From: Synaphobranchus kaupii
Taxonomy: Eukaryota; Chordata; Actinopteri; Anguilliformes; Synaphobranchidae
Direction of reading: 5' to 3'
Length of the DNA: 64,000 nt
NCBI GenBank assembly: GCA_029718625.1
Contig: CM056379.1
Location: forward strand, 56,475,487 to 56,539,486
Below, one piece after another: positions 26,950 to 37,812 of the stretch (the first letter of the stretch is position 1; every line of letters starts with the position of its first letter). The notes beneath the pieces were generated by a model. The model had not been told where the DNA came from and searched no databases. It was given only the letters and a program-made list of their open reading frames with translations. The position numbers and the translations under genes were made by a program.

Positions 26950-27190
26950 GGTCCAGGATGTAAACAGAAGTGTCTCTTCTCACATGCTTTGTTGACGTAC
27001 CGCGTAACAAATGATGTGACGTTAGGTCCGCGTAGCAGGTCTGGCAGATAAGTGCAACTTTTATGTAAAATGCTCACTGAAAAAAATTAATAAATTTTAA
27101 AAAAACTTAGGAACCGATGCAGAATCGAAATGCACGTGTCTTATCGAATCCACGGTTCTTGGAAATTTGTGTTTGTGATACCCAACCCTA

Positions 27191-27198
27191 TCCTTCAG
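27191..27198 (+). repeat. hAT target-site duplication, right (TCCTTCAG)
   Basis: Perfect partner of 17851-17858, directly outside the right terminus. Confidence 0.95.
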
Positions 27199-27355
27199 TC
27201 CCTCTTGGAAGAAGGGTTGGCGGAGTCTACGCTGAGAGGTTACTTGGCAGCCATCTCTGACTGCCATGGGCATATGAATGGCCTGAGGATGGGATCATAC
27301 CCTCATACTCGCCAATTCCTCCGGGGAGTCAGGCAGCTTTGCCTGCCTTAGTCTA
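27191..27355 (+). pseudogene. DIRS tyrosine recombinase, core-binding domain right of the hAT
   Basis: Reads LQSLLEEGLAESTLRGYLAA and, further on, SYPHTRQFLRGVRQL, a close fit to the SAM-like core-binding domain of DIRS recombinases (LL..G...STL..Y.AAI, then RFLRG.RRL). It starts within the second copy of the hAT target duplication. Confidence 0.75.
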
Positions 27356-27769
27356 AAGCTCTCATTGAGCCGCCCTCGAGCCCTTAGCCAGTCTCATCTC
27401 ATTCTCCCTGAAAACTGCTTTCCAGCTCGCCGTTGCATCTGCGAGGCATGTAAGCAAACTGCATGCACTGTGAGTACAGCTCTCCTGTATGCGCGCTGTC
27501 AGTACAGCCTTCCTGTATGCGGTTAAGCAGTGGTAGCTACAGCTTCTCTGTTCCATAATCCCGCTTTTCGGCCTAAGATCCTCTTGCTGTTGTACAGTTC
27601 TCTGCCTTTTATTTGGGAGGCTTTTCATCCTCCCTTCATGAGGAAGCCAGACTTGTCCTATCCAGGCCCTGCAGCCTTATGTTTCCCCACTCAGGGGCTG
27701 TTGTGGAAAACCATACAATTTTTTATTGGTTATGGAGTGCCTATGCAGGGCTGGGCCTTATCTAACGGC

Positions 27770-27985
27770 ATTTGGCCCACTGGATCATAGATGCAATTCC
27801 CATGGCCTACAGCAGTGCCGGCATGTACCCTCCCAGAGGGATGGTGTCTCACTCCACTTGGGGTGTAGCTGCCTCACAGGCTTCATTTCATGGTGCTCCA
27901 CTTTCTGACGATTGTGCTGCAGCTGGCAGGCCTTCATCCCTCACGTCACCAGGGTTTATCGCCTGGACATGTTGTCCAAATCGAT
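27770..27985 (+). pseudogene. DIRS tyrosine recombinase, catalytic C-terminal remnant
   Basis: Contains IDAIPMAYSSAGMYPPRGMV, SHSTWGVAASQASFHGAPLS and DDCAAAGRPSS, matching the recombinase C-terminus of fish DIRS elements (AHSTRG.A.SWA.F.G....DIC.AA.W.S). The HxxR box reads HSTW, so the catalytic Arg is lost. The protein cannot act. Confidence 0.75.
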
Positions 27986-28478
27986 CATCTCCTCTGTCCT
28001 CTATACGCACCATATTTATGGTGTGATGTGGTGTCCACCGTGTAGTGGTGGTTAATTTGCTGTTCAGTCTACTAGCAGCTCACCATCTCAGCGAGGATAT
28101 CCCATACCGTGGTGTGTTGACCGTATTCATAGAACTGAGGTTACATACTGAACCAATTCGTTTTAATACTTTCTTGGGTGGAATTCTATCTTTTATCATC
28201 ATTTCTTATTCGTTTATAATGGATTTTAGTTGAGTTTAGTATTTTTAATAAATCAATTTTCAACGAAACATTGTGCTACTGAATGACGTTTTTAGGGAGT
28301 AAGACCTGACAAAACTACCAAATTTGCTATGTTCTTGAATAACAATTATTAAAATGCAAAGGAGGCACATCACAGAAGCTTTCAAAATAGCTGCTACTAC
28401 ATTTTTTATTTTTTGATGTTTTGAAAACCTAAAGCTTCACTGACCTATATTATATGTAGGTATGGTATTCACACGGTG

Positions 28479-29615
28479 TATACCGTTCTCTCCATAATGT
28501 TTGGGACAAATACTTTTTTTTTTCTTTATTTGGCTCTGTACTCCACAATTTCATATTTGTAATCAAACAATTCACATGTGGTTAAAGGGTAGATTCTCAG
28601 CTTTTATTAGCCCCTTTTTTGTGAACACAAGCCCGAAAATAAAATGGTAACTGTTCTTGTACTTGAAACTCTTTAACTACAGGCATAGCCGAATCCTGGT
28701 CCCTTCTTTAAGGTAACCCTTGGGAGTTTGTTAAAAACAAAAGAGGGCATCAATAAAAAGAAAGAGAGCACTGGTGAGCTCAGTAGTTGCAATGGGCCTG
28801 GTTAGCTAAAGAAGACCTCTACAGTTGATGACCGAAGAATTCTCACCATAATGAAGAAAAATGTCCAAATACCTGTTTGACAGATCAGAAACATGTGGAT
28901 GTGCCAATGAATACTGTTCGCAGAAGACTTCATGTACAGAACTACAGAGGCTATACTGCAAGATGGAAACCACTAGTTAGCCACAAAAACATGATGGCCA
29001 TGTTACACAGTTTGCTAAGAACAACCTAAAAGAGCCTGCAGGGTTCTGGAAAAATACCTTCATACTACAGCAGGACAATGATCCCAAACAAACTGGTAAA
29101 GCGACAAAGGAGTTTTTTAAAGCCAAAAACTGGACAATTCTTGACTGGCCAAGTCAGTCACCCGATCTATATCCAATTGAACGTGCGTTTCATATGCTGA
29201 AGAGAACTTAAAGCAACTAGCCCCTAAACAAGCAGGAGCTGAAGATGGCTGCAGTAGAAGCCTGACAGAGAATCACCAGAGAAGATACTCATCACGTGGT
29301 GATGTCCATGGGTCACAGACTTCAAACAGTCATTGCATGCAAGGCATATGTGACAAAGTACTAAACATGACTACTTTCATTTAAATAACAATAATATGTC
29401 CCAAACATTATGGTGTGCTGAAATGGGGGGCTATGTATAAAAACTGCTCTAACTTCTACATGGTGGAACCAAAATGTATAAACATACCTTTAATAAAATC
29501 TGAGAATCTGCAATTCAACCACACGTGAATAATTTGATTACAAATATAAAATTGTGTACAGAACCAAATCAAGAAATAATGTCTTTGTCCCAAAAATTAT
29601 GGAGGGCACTGTATA
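28479..29615 (+). mobile_element. Tc1-like transposon remnant 1
   Basis: Left terminus near 28479 (CTCCATAATGTTTGGGACAA) and right terminus ending near 29615 (TTGTCCCAAAAATTATGGAG then GGCACTGTA) form the inverted repeat of a common fish Tc1 family. Inside on + are QQDNDPKQTGKATKEFF and [13 protein letters not shown], the catalytic D and the [10 protein letters not shown] segment of the DDE domain. Stops and shifts are many. 28170-28478 to the left shows nothing recognisable. Confidence 0.88.
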
Positions 29616-29616
29616 T

Positions 29617-30870
29617 ACAGACGGGTGACAAATTAAAGGAAAAACCTGAATAAATGAGTGGAAAAACATCAAATGCAGATGCTTACATACTGGTGTACTA
29701 CATGATACAATTAAGCCATTAACATCCTATCATGCTCTGTGGCATGTATAAAAATGCTGAGCAGGCCCAGTTGACCTTGATTTTTGATCAAGAAGGGAAG
29801 AGGAAAAGATCTAAGTGACTTTGAAAGAGGGTTCATTATTGGGGCACAGATGGCAGCACCTTCAGTCACAAAGACTGCTCAACTGGCTAGTGTTTCAATA
29901 GGGACAGTGACTAAAGTGACATCTGCATTTATATGGGAAAGACATAAATAGGGTCGGATATTATGGTCGAAAGCGCACATCCGATGACCATGATGCTCGT
30001 GCAGTAGTGCGATATCTAAAGAAAAACAGAAGAGCAACTCTTCCGCAGGTGACTGAGAATGTTAATGCAGGATGTGATCAGACTGTCAGCAAGAACAGTC
30101 CGTCAACCACTACATAGAGAGGGATATTATTGTAGGGTTGCAGTGCAAAAACCCCTCATTACAACGACAAATGCACATTTGAGAGTTCAATGGTGCAAAA
30201 ACCCATAGGCACTGGTCTAGAGATGTGGAAAAAAGTGATATGGTCAGATGAGTCATCCTTCACCATATTCTCGACAAGTGGGTGAGTGCATGTGTGGCGT
30301 ACACCAAGAGAACGGTACAGGCCTGAATGCTTGACCCCTACAGTGAGGGGGGTCTGGTGGCTCTGTTATACTGTGGGGGCATTTTCCTGGCATGGTTTGG
30401 GTCCACTTGTCCCCTGAGAGGGAAGGGTCATTGTAAATCAATACAAAGTTATTCTGAGTGATCACCTTTATCCTATGATGAAACATTTCTGTCTTGATGG
30501 GAGTGGTGTCTTTCAGGATGACAATGCCCCCATCCACTGGGCACGAGGAGTCACTAAATGGCTTGATGAGTATGAAAATTATGTGAATCATATGCTATGG
30601 CCTTCGCAGTCACCAGATCTCAATCCAATTGAACACCTATGGGAGATTTTGGACCGACGTGTTAGAAAGTGCTCTCCAACACCATCATCAAAACACCAAA
30701 TAAGGGAATATATTTTGGAAGAATTGTGTTCTATCCCTCCAGTAGAGTTCCAGAGACTTGTAGAATCTATGCCAAGGCACACTGAAGCTGTTCTGGTGGC
30801 TTGTGGTGGCCCAACACCTTACTAAGACACTTTATGTTGGTTTTTCCTATAATTTGTCACCCGTCTGTAT
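29617..30870 (+). mobile_element. Tc1-like transposon remnant 2, adjacent to remnant 1
   Basis: Termini ACAGACGGGTGACAAATTAA and its inverted partner (TTTGTCACCCGTCTGT, ending near 30870), both beside TA. The transposase on + is broken at several points, but the N-terminus (GRGKDLSDFERGFIIGAQMA, 29796-29855) and the C-terminal catalytic part are clear. Same family as 41540-42712. Confidence 0.9.
30475..30825 (+). pseudogene. Tc1 transposase C-terminal catalytic fragment
   Basis: About 116 residues from [20 protein letters not shown] through [39 protein letters not shown] to [14 protein letters not shown]. Second Asp (FQDDNAP) and the final acidic residue (PIEHLW) of the DD34E triad are present; the first catalytic Asp would lie in the damaged upstream part. 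The end is intact. Confidence 0.88.
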
Positions 30871-31700
30871 ATCCCCCAAATATGCACTACTGGGTTTGAG
30901 AACATTACTAGGCCAAGCTGTGTTGTACCAGCTCGCACTGTAGTCTCTTGAACAGTTAAAGCTTCATCCCCTTACTTGTGCTGTTCAGCTGAGTTTCCCA
31001 CTGAGAAAAATGTAATAAACAACCAGAATTAAGCCATTTGAAAAGGTTTTCTTTATGTTGAAATTCAGTACGTTCAAAACAAATATTTACAAGAGGTATA
31101 GTTAACGTTATCTGGTTTTAAATATAATGCATATTAAATAATTAGTTACTTTTAATTAACCATAGAGTAGGGGTTTAAAGGTCTTCCAATAGGCCAGTTG
31201 TGGACCCCGGACTCAGTGTGTGTGTGTGTGTGTGTGGCCAGTACGTCACGCTGGTGATATTTTAGCATTTAATTTAAACACAGTGACATATAAGAAAAGT
31301 GACATATAAGAAAAGACATAACTCTGGAGATAACTTCTTCTTTCTTTTTTTACATTAACTGTCATGCAATCTCTGTAAATTGGCCCTGCCTCATCCAAAA
31401 CTTTGTAACAAGTTTTAGAATAAATATAGGTAACACAAACATACAGGTACAGATAAAACTGGTAGCCTATGTGTACTTAATTGGTCCATTTTTAACTCTT
31501 GTGTAATCGGGAAGAGCAAGTTGCTACACTGAGCAATCAGTCTTGTAGCCTATATCCAAGTGTCTCGAATCAGGTATATTCTCATCTTATAAAAGATACA
31601 TAAAAGTAGACAAAAAATGTATTTTACGTGTCCGTGAGTTATAGGGACATGCTCACCCAAAGGGCTGCCCCTCTTTGCTAAAGAGTATGTAGTGACGCAA
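30871..31700. other. Intergenic DNA with a (TG)n microsatellite
   Basis: AT-rich, no gene recognised. A TG repeat lies at about 31217-31236, and the stretch leads into the GC-richer promoter-like region from about 31650. Confidence 0.45.
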
Positions 31701-31877
31701 TGTCTGCTTCTCTCATTCACTTTCGGGCTCATTAACTGACGCACACGGAGACACCATCCACGAAGCTCCGCTCTGCCTTGCTTACCCGAGTCTCTCGGCA
31801 CTTCATCCATCCACACTAAAGAATAGTTACTTCGTCACTCTCGCCCGACTTCTCACCTCCTCGCAACAACTGTGGGC
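31680..31877 (+). promoter_or_regulatory. Candidate promoter/5'UTR of the downstream gene (mrc2?)
   Basis: GC and CpG content rise here compared with the AT-rich flanks (GCACACGGAGACACC, TCACTCTCGCCCGACTTCTC, CCTCCTCGCAACAAC). No TATA box at a convincing place. It directly precedes the candidate first coding exon and ends in a pyrimidine-rich 5'UTR-like stretch. The in-frame stop at 31824-31826 closes the frame upstream of the ATG. Confidence 0.4.
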
Positions 31878-31992
31878 ATGCAACGCGGATACCATCACAG
31901 CCATTCGTCTCCATGGACAAACTGCTTCCACTTGTACAAATGCACTTTATACGTATTTATCCTTAGTCTGGAACTGAGGACGGCCGTTTCAG
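31878..31992 (+). CDS. Candidate first coding exon with signal peptide, possibly mrc2
   Basis: ATG at 31878, 38 codons plus one base, then a strong donor AG/GTAGGA at 31993. The frame reads MQRGYHHSHSSPWTNC, then a hydrophobic run YKCTLYVFILSLEL and RTAVS, the shape of a signal peptide with a long N-region. In mammals MRC2 (Endo180, a collagen-binding receptor of the mannose-receptor family) follows TLK2 on the same strand and has a first exon of this kind with a very long first intron. That is synteny reasoning; the residues do not identify the gene. No C-type lectin, FNII or ricin-like exon appears in the remaining 32 kb, so exon 2 would lie beyond the window. It could also be another secreted or membrane protein, or a chance frame. 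Confidence 0.42.
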
Positions 31993-34900
31993 GTAGGAGC
32001 AAACTGCAAATTTATTAAGAATTGCTCACGGCTTTCGCAAGTTAGTTCACGCTCATCCTGGGTGCAGAGTTTCGGATTATATCACGGGAATGCTGTGTGA
32101 AATTTATTTTGTGCCATCTTGAAATGCCGAAACGGCGTAAAGTTAGTGGAATTATGTGAGCAGATTTTGCATCTGGATTATCTTGATGCGGCGGAATGCC
32201 ACGAAAGTCCACATTCTGAGCGAAACCAGATGTGGGGACCTGAGAGAGTTGAGTTTTTGGAAGGGGGAGGGGGAGTTCTTTCATGTTGCTGCAAAGTTTG
32301 TCCTTCGAAAAGTCCAGATATAATCTCGCGAACGCATTAATGGAGAAATTTAACAAGATATAGGTCGAATGCCTAAAAAATATTGCTTTCTTCGTGCTGA
32401 GGTTTTCTGTGTGCGTGCTTGAAGAAGCGCCATTTGGCAGGCAGATGTGCCAGCGCTTCGCTATTGTGTTACTGTACGTAGGCTACCCAGCTAACTTGTG
32501 TCATCTGTGCTGCCTCAGTCAGTGGTGTTTTTCCATCCGTTTTCGCCACCGGCCCACCGCTGTAACCGTTGTAGCTACGAGAACATTGTTTGATTGCTAT
32601 ATCTGTTCATTTTCGATAATGAACCAAATAACTATAATTAATTTTCTTAAAACACCATAGGCTACGTTTCAATTCACGTCCCATCTGCAAAATGATTAAC
32701 AGGCCTATAGCTTACTGTAACGCATTGTCTTAAGTAGGCTATTGTAATGAGTAGCCTACAGTGAATGCATTATTTTGAAATGCATTAAGTTACCACGCAA
32801 AACATTGCATTTGGCTTCGATACATCACGGCTTTTGTAGGCTTGTTATCGAAAGACGTAGGCTAGTAACAAAGATGTAGAGTATAGTGGTCATCACGGGT
32901 TAGGTTGTTTTAGTTTTGCAGTTGGCCTTCATAAAGCGCCAATGGCAGCAGCACAGACGTGGAACAGAATCTAGCCCTCCGGAGTGCTCCTTCGATTTGA
33001 AAATCTTTGGAAAGTGGTTTTCCGGGGTTTTTCCCATGAGCCGGTGTTTCTGTTTAATGAGCGTTGTAGCGGTCAGTGTTGTCCTCTTACCGGGGCTGTG
33101 ATTGGGTTAAAATACAAATAGAATCTGCCTTAATGTCTCAGATAGTCAGAAGAACAACCACCCCTGTCCTCTTATTTCTCAATAGAATCCACTTCCTACA
33201 GTTAATTAGTCATTACTTTCGATCAGAGATTGAGAAACACCCTGGACAGTTCAGTCGTCCCTCTCTGCCCCCCCCCGAAGTTTCAAATTCATATGAATAT
33301 GCTTATTGCTTAACCCCTTTGTGCAGATGCAAAATTTGGTCAATTCTCACCTATTTACGGGGTCTTCTATTTAAGGCTTTATTACTCCAGGAGTGAGAAT
33401 GGAACTTTGCTTAAATGAAGCAAGACAGTTGAACCGTTTACAATACTAACTTATATTAGTTTATTTTCATAATTTAGGTAAAAATACAATGCCATAAATG
33501 CAAATAAATCTTGGCATAAATGCAAAACAAAGTTGTTTTTCTTTAGTTTGTGATAAATGCTGAGAGCTACAAATGTAAAACAGGTACAACTATATATGAT
33601 CCTGGATCATAGATTCCTCGTCCACAAGTCTGCAAAATCTGAGCGTGATAGGCAGAATTATCTATGATGAGATCTAGAAAGATCTATGATGCAAAGTATA
33701 AGCAGTGTACCCTGTTGTCCCATAGTGTCTCCAAATCTATCCAAAATGACTAAATTGTGCACTGCTGGGAATCATGAAATAATCATATATTTAACTACAA
33801 ATCAACTGTTTTGACTCATGAATCTCACTTTTCCATCATTTTCAAGTGGGAATTACTATCTTTTCATCAGTATAGGGGAGCGATACTGTACGGATCCAAA
33901 AACCAATCCAGAATCTGTAAAATACTTTTTTCCATTATAAAGTATATGCATTTGCCCCCAATGATGGTATAACATGAAAATATCGATATCACACTGGTAC
34001 ACACACCTAAGTGTGTAGCCTAATCATTTACTCTTGTACATCAATAAAACCTTACTTTTTTCTGTACTGTAGTGTGTAATATTGTGCTGCATGTCCTGGG
34101 ATGATATTAATCTGTTGTTTTTTCAAAAATGTTTCCATGCATAATCACTAAAATAATATTCCACCATCAGAAAAGTGCTGGCAAATGTTCTAGCTTCATG
34201 GAAAATCAAACATAAAACATGACTGAGCCACCTATGAACGCTTACAATACAGTATGTGAAATGCACTCAAAAATGGAAAATAACAATATAAAACATATGG
34301 CACAAGACAGTGGTGGAGTGTAAAAACTAATGTATATATTTGAAATATTACAAGGAGTAATACTTACATATCAAGGAGGAAAATATCTGTCATGTTCATA
34401 GGCATATTCTCCGATAGATTTTGTACTATAGTATCTTCTTCTGGCCCACTCCCAAAATCCATGTAAACAAGGCGAGGATTTTCTCAAGCCATGCTGACGA
34501 GTTGGCCAAATTAGTAAAATTTTGCTAAATTATCAGGAAAACAACAATTACACCTTGGCAAGCAGATGTACGTTCTTGCCTTTTCTGTTTGCGTAAAAAC
34601 CAAACTAATAAAACAAAAAATTTGATAAGACATCCAATAAGACATTGCAAACATCGTTACGAAAAGGTTATAATGTCTTCAATTGGATTAAACAGTTGTC
34701 TATCAAACCAGAATGAACTGGAATGCTTAACAACTGCACAGACAGCAGGCAGGGTTTTAAGCATGGGGTTTTCAGAAGGTGTACTAGTGTTATAAAGGGG
34801 TGTGTATTTCTCAAACAGATTGTCCAACACAATAAATGACCACTGATTCTGGAAAGGAACATCTCTATGCGTAAATCCAAGGGTAGGATTTAATATTTAG

Positions 34901-36061
34901 TAGGAGATATTGATAGTAGAATGACGTGTTTTAATTACACAAGAATTTCACTTGTTTATTTTGCTATTGAGTGAGCAGGGCTTTTCACGGCTGAATTGGC
35001 ATATGTTCGGGCTATTGTTGGCTTTATCTTCTTGTTATGACGGAATACAAATTTTTTGGTTGTAAAAAAATATTTTTTATGAATTTCCAGATAGACGCTA
35101 TTGTCCACTGTGTCACAAATGGGTCGGTATAGTTGCAGGTGAGACTAGGTGGGGGGTTGTTTGTTAAATGGACTAACTATGCGACAATAGTTGCACTTAG
35201 AAACTTTGGAGTTTGTTGTTTTCACTCATAGTTTGGTTGCAGAGGCAATGAATGTCTCAGTTTAGTTATCTCATGCCGGCGGCGGCATGGCCAGGGCATC
35301 TGCGTGAAGGGGTTAAGTTACAGTGCACCTCAGATCTTACTGAAAGAAGTGTAAGTTGAAAAGGAAAACTGGCTAAAGCAAGAACATACATTTCAAGCAG
35401 AAACGTACACTAACATACACTAAAACTGAAATAATATTTAAAAAACCCAGAAAGTAAACTATTATTTTAAGGTAATGCTGGCCTGGATATTTTGGTACAT
35501 TGGTCTCAATTGTGTCATGTGGTTGCAATGATAAATAGCTTGTGTTGCCGTTCATTCTGACTACTGTCAGCACTAATATTTTACAACATACTATAGAGAG
35601 ACAAAGGTGGGCAGTGAATGGAAAATCAACTAAACTAAACTAAAGTGTAAAGGAAGTAATGTATACATGAAGGAGGTTGTCCTTCCTTGTTACTAAGCAT
35701 CGCTCATCTTACACTAAATATTTCAATAACTTTGTGGATCATTCCAGTTCCCATTTGGTTGTGACATCATGCTAAGTTTCCAAAAACCTAAGAATGCATT
35801 TATTCATGCATTTATGTCAAAGAAAATAACGTATTGCCACATAGTTTCTCTGAGGTGTATCTAATCCACACAAATGTTGACATCCTCTCTGTGGCATGAT
35901 CACAGAACATTAAAGGGTAACAAAGCACTAAAACCACTTATTTTAGATGAAAACTGATACATTTGGTATCAGTGTGTTATTGATTGATTCTGGTCCAAAT
36001 CTTGACATTTTACTGCAGTCAGCACAAAACAGCGTAAACCCCAAGGAGCTGGCTCAAAAGT
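31993..36061. other. Probable intron DNA, no coding exon recognised
   Basis: Begins at the candidate donor and holds only short frames. GC is moderate to about 33.1 kb and AT-rich after. There is a C run at 33271-33276. No mobile element was recognised with confidence. Confidence 0.35.
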
Positions 36062-36069
36062 GTCTCTAG
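36062..36069 (+). repeat. Target-site duplication GTCTCTAG, left copy
   Basis: Perfect 8-bp duplication, partner at 37108-37115. Confidence 0.93.
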
Positions 36070-37107
36070 TAGGGTTGGGTATCGAAAAACGGTGCCTCCG
36101 AAGTACGTCGGTCCTACCGAGTATCTAAACATTTTGGGAAAAACGGTACCAAATTTCGATACTTTACGGTAGGCTACTTCTCGACGTGAATGCTATTTCC
36201 GCAGCCAGCGGACAATCCATCGCATCAAATGCAACTACAATTAAATGAAATACCAGTAACACAGCGAAAATGGGAAAGCATTTGATCGTCCAGTGCTGGG
36301 TCTTCTGACTGCTAACAACTATTGAATAACAGATACGGTTCTCGCAAACAGAACTTTTGATTCGGATATTAACGATTGCCTTGTAGCCTAAGGTGGATGT
36401 TAGCTACGTTAACGATATTGGCTTACCTCGTATCTTTGAAGCTATCATAAATAAACGTTTGCAGTAGACAGCTAGTTGTGAAATTAATCGATCTCTTATT
36501 TCATTTCATACTAAGGTCCCTCTGTGAAAGCCAGTAGTGTTGCTGATTGCACCCCTTCCATAACTCCCTTTACTGTAGCAGCAAGTAGAACTAAGCTAAA
36601 GAACGAAAAAAGAGATGAATGGCGCCGTGCTGTTGCATCCTTTCAATACAGTTGAATCTCCAAAAGGATGTCCTGACAGTTTTGGAATTGCACTTTATTT
36701 TCTTCTGTTGTGCTTATTCTGTCATTTTACAATGACAAACGTTTCACAGAATAATAGTTATCTGTCATTTTACAGTGACATAATGTTTACAGAATGAAAA
36801 TGTTTACAAATAGTAAAGATATAAAGCAGGGCTGCCCAACCCTCTTCCTGTAGATCTACCGTCCTGTAGGTTTTTACTCCAACCCTAACAAAGCACACCT
36901 CATTCAACAGCTAGAGAGCTTGTTGAGCTGCTCATTAGTAGAATCAGGTGTGCCAAATTAGGGTTGATATGAAAACCGACAGGACGGTAGATCTCCAGGA
37001 ACAGGGTTGGGCAGCCCTGATATAAAGTATCAGAAAAAGTATCGTGCAGGTATCGTATCGAATTAAGGGTATCGGTATCGAAAACTTTGAAACGATACCC
37101 AACCCTA
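36070..37107. mobile_element. 1038-bp non-autonomous hAT with the same termini as the 9.3-kb hAT
   Basis: Begins TAGGGTTGGGTATCG and ends CGATACCCAACCCTA (15-bp perfect inverted repeat), flanked by the 8-bp duplication GTCTCTAG on both sides. The first 14 terminal bases are identical to those of the element at 17859-27190. No transposase frame; subterminal TATCG repeats near both ends. It was presumably moved by a related hAT transposase in trans. A second hAT MITE is nested at 36827-37019. Confidence 0.92.
36827..37019. mobile_element. 193-bp hAT MITE nested in the hAT derivative
   Basis: Near-perfect inverted ends CAGGGCTGCCCAACCCT...AGATCTACCGTCCTGT, flanked by the perfect 8-bp duplication ATATAAAG (36819-36826 and 37020-37027). 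The CAGGG terminus differs from the host element, so it belongs to another hAT family, one common in fish. Confidence 0.92.
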
Positions 37108-37115
37108 GTCTCTAG
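37108..37115 (+). repeat. Target-site duplication GTCTCTAG, right copy
   Basis: Partner of 36062-36069. From here to about 37775 no gene or named repeat was recognised. Confidence 0.93.
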
Positions 37116-37777
37116 TGGTAAAATGTTAGGTACTGCACGTTCAGTCTGTCATTGGTCAGAAACTTTATCCAGCTTACGTATGACTCCCGGTGATGAAACT
37201 GAAACTTTTACAGCTACGCCTTGAAGTAGGCTAGCGATAGATCTATATAGCTATATCTTACAGTTTAGCTTTTTTTGAATATTCTAGTAAGTTATAGTAG
37301 CCTATTTTTGGTATATTTCTTAGTTAGCTTGATATTCCATTGTTTTTTAATAGTTTGCAAGTAGCTAGCTAGTTTATTTAAAAATAAAATACTTTATTAA
37401 AGATAAATATATAGTATAAAGCATAGTTGAGCCAGGAGTTGTAGTATATGCATGCTACACGTTTACCTTTGCAACGTCCCTACAACAGACATTCTCTCTT
37501 GGAGAGAGTTCAGTGCAGTGACCACACCCATTGAACCCATTGAAATGGAAACCAATATTGTTGATATCTTGCAGGTAGTGTGATTGCCTACAGCCTGTGT
37601 AAAATGAGTAGCCTACGTGGCATAGGTAACTATTTGTACAGCGTGTGATTTGTTGTTTGCTGGCCGCATCATTATAAGCCCAAACGAGGCTATGCGTGCC
37701 GCCTGCCTACCACTCCACTGTACCATTGCTTCTGTCTCAGCCGCTACTTGGGGCTCGGCAGCAGCTGGAGCTGGCAT

Positions 37778-37779
37778 GT

Positions 37780-37810
<31 letters not shown>
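37778..37810 (+). repeat. (AG)n microsatellite at the 5' junction of a LINE
   Basis: About 30 bases of AG dinucleotides. The open reading frame of the LINE runs out of it, so it marks the approximate 5' truncation point of that element. Confidence 0.85.

Positions 37811-37812
<2 letters not shown>

Larger units (their letters stand above)
17859..27190 (-). mobile_element. 9332-bp hAT transposon with nested insertions
   Basis: Termini TAGGGTTGGGTATC (17859-17872) and GATACCCAACCCTA (27177-27190) are perfect inverted repeats, and TCCTTCAG is duplicated directly outside both ends: the 8-bp signature of hAT elements. The transposase is on the minus strand with a BED zinc finger near the right end and the hAT dimerisation domain near the left. 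Nested inside are a tRNA-type SINE (18903-19227), a second SINE (19978-21160) with a Tc1 in it (20117-21037), an L2 LINE (21476-24003) and an inverted-repeat element (24841-26689). Without these the element would be about 4.2 kb. Confidence 0.93.
16440..28060 (+). mobile_element. Decayed DIRS-type tyrosine-recombinase retrotransposon, split by a hAT
   Basis: Fragments appear in the order of DIRS elements: a Gag-like C-terminal piece, RT, RNase H/methylase-like region, then tyrosine recombinase. All are on + and interrupted by many stops and frameshifts. The recombinase is cut at 17858/27191 by a 9332-bp hAT; removing that hAT and one copy of its target duplication restores the recombinase reading frame across the junction (FLQSLLEEG...). 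No LTRs were found, as expected for DIRS. The outer ends are uncertain: the element may begin near 14.99 kb, and near its 3' side is AGAACTGAGGTTACATACTG at about 28132. Confidence 0.75.
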
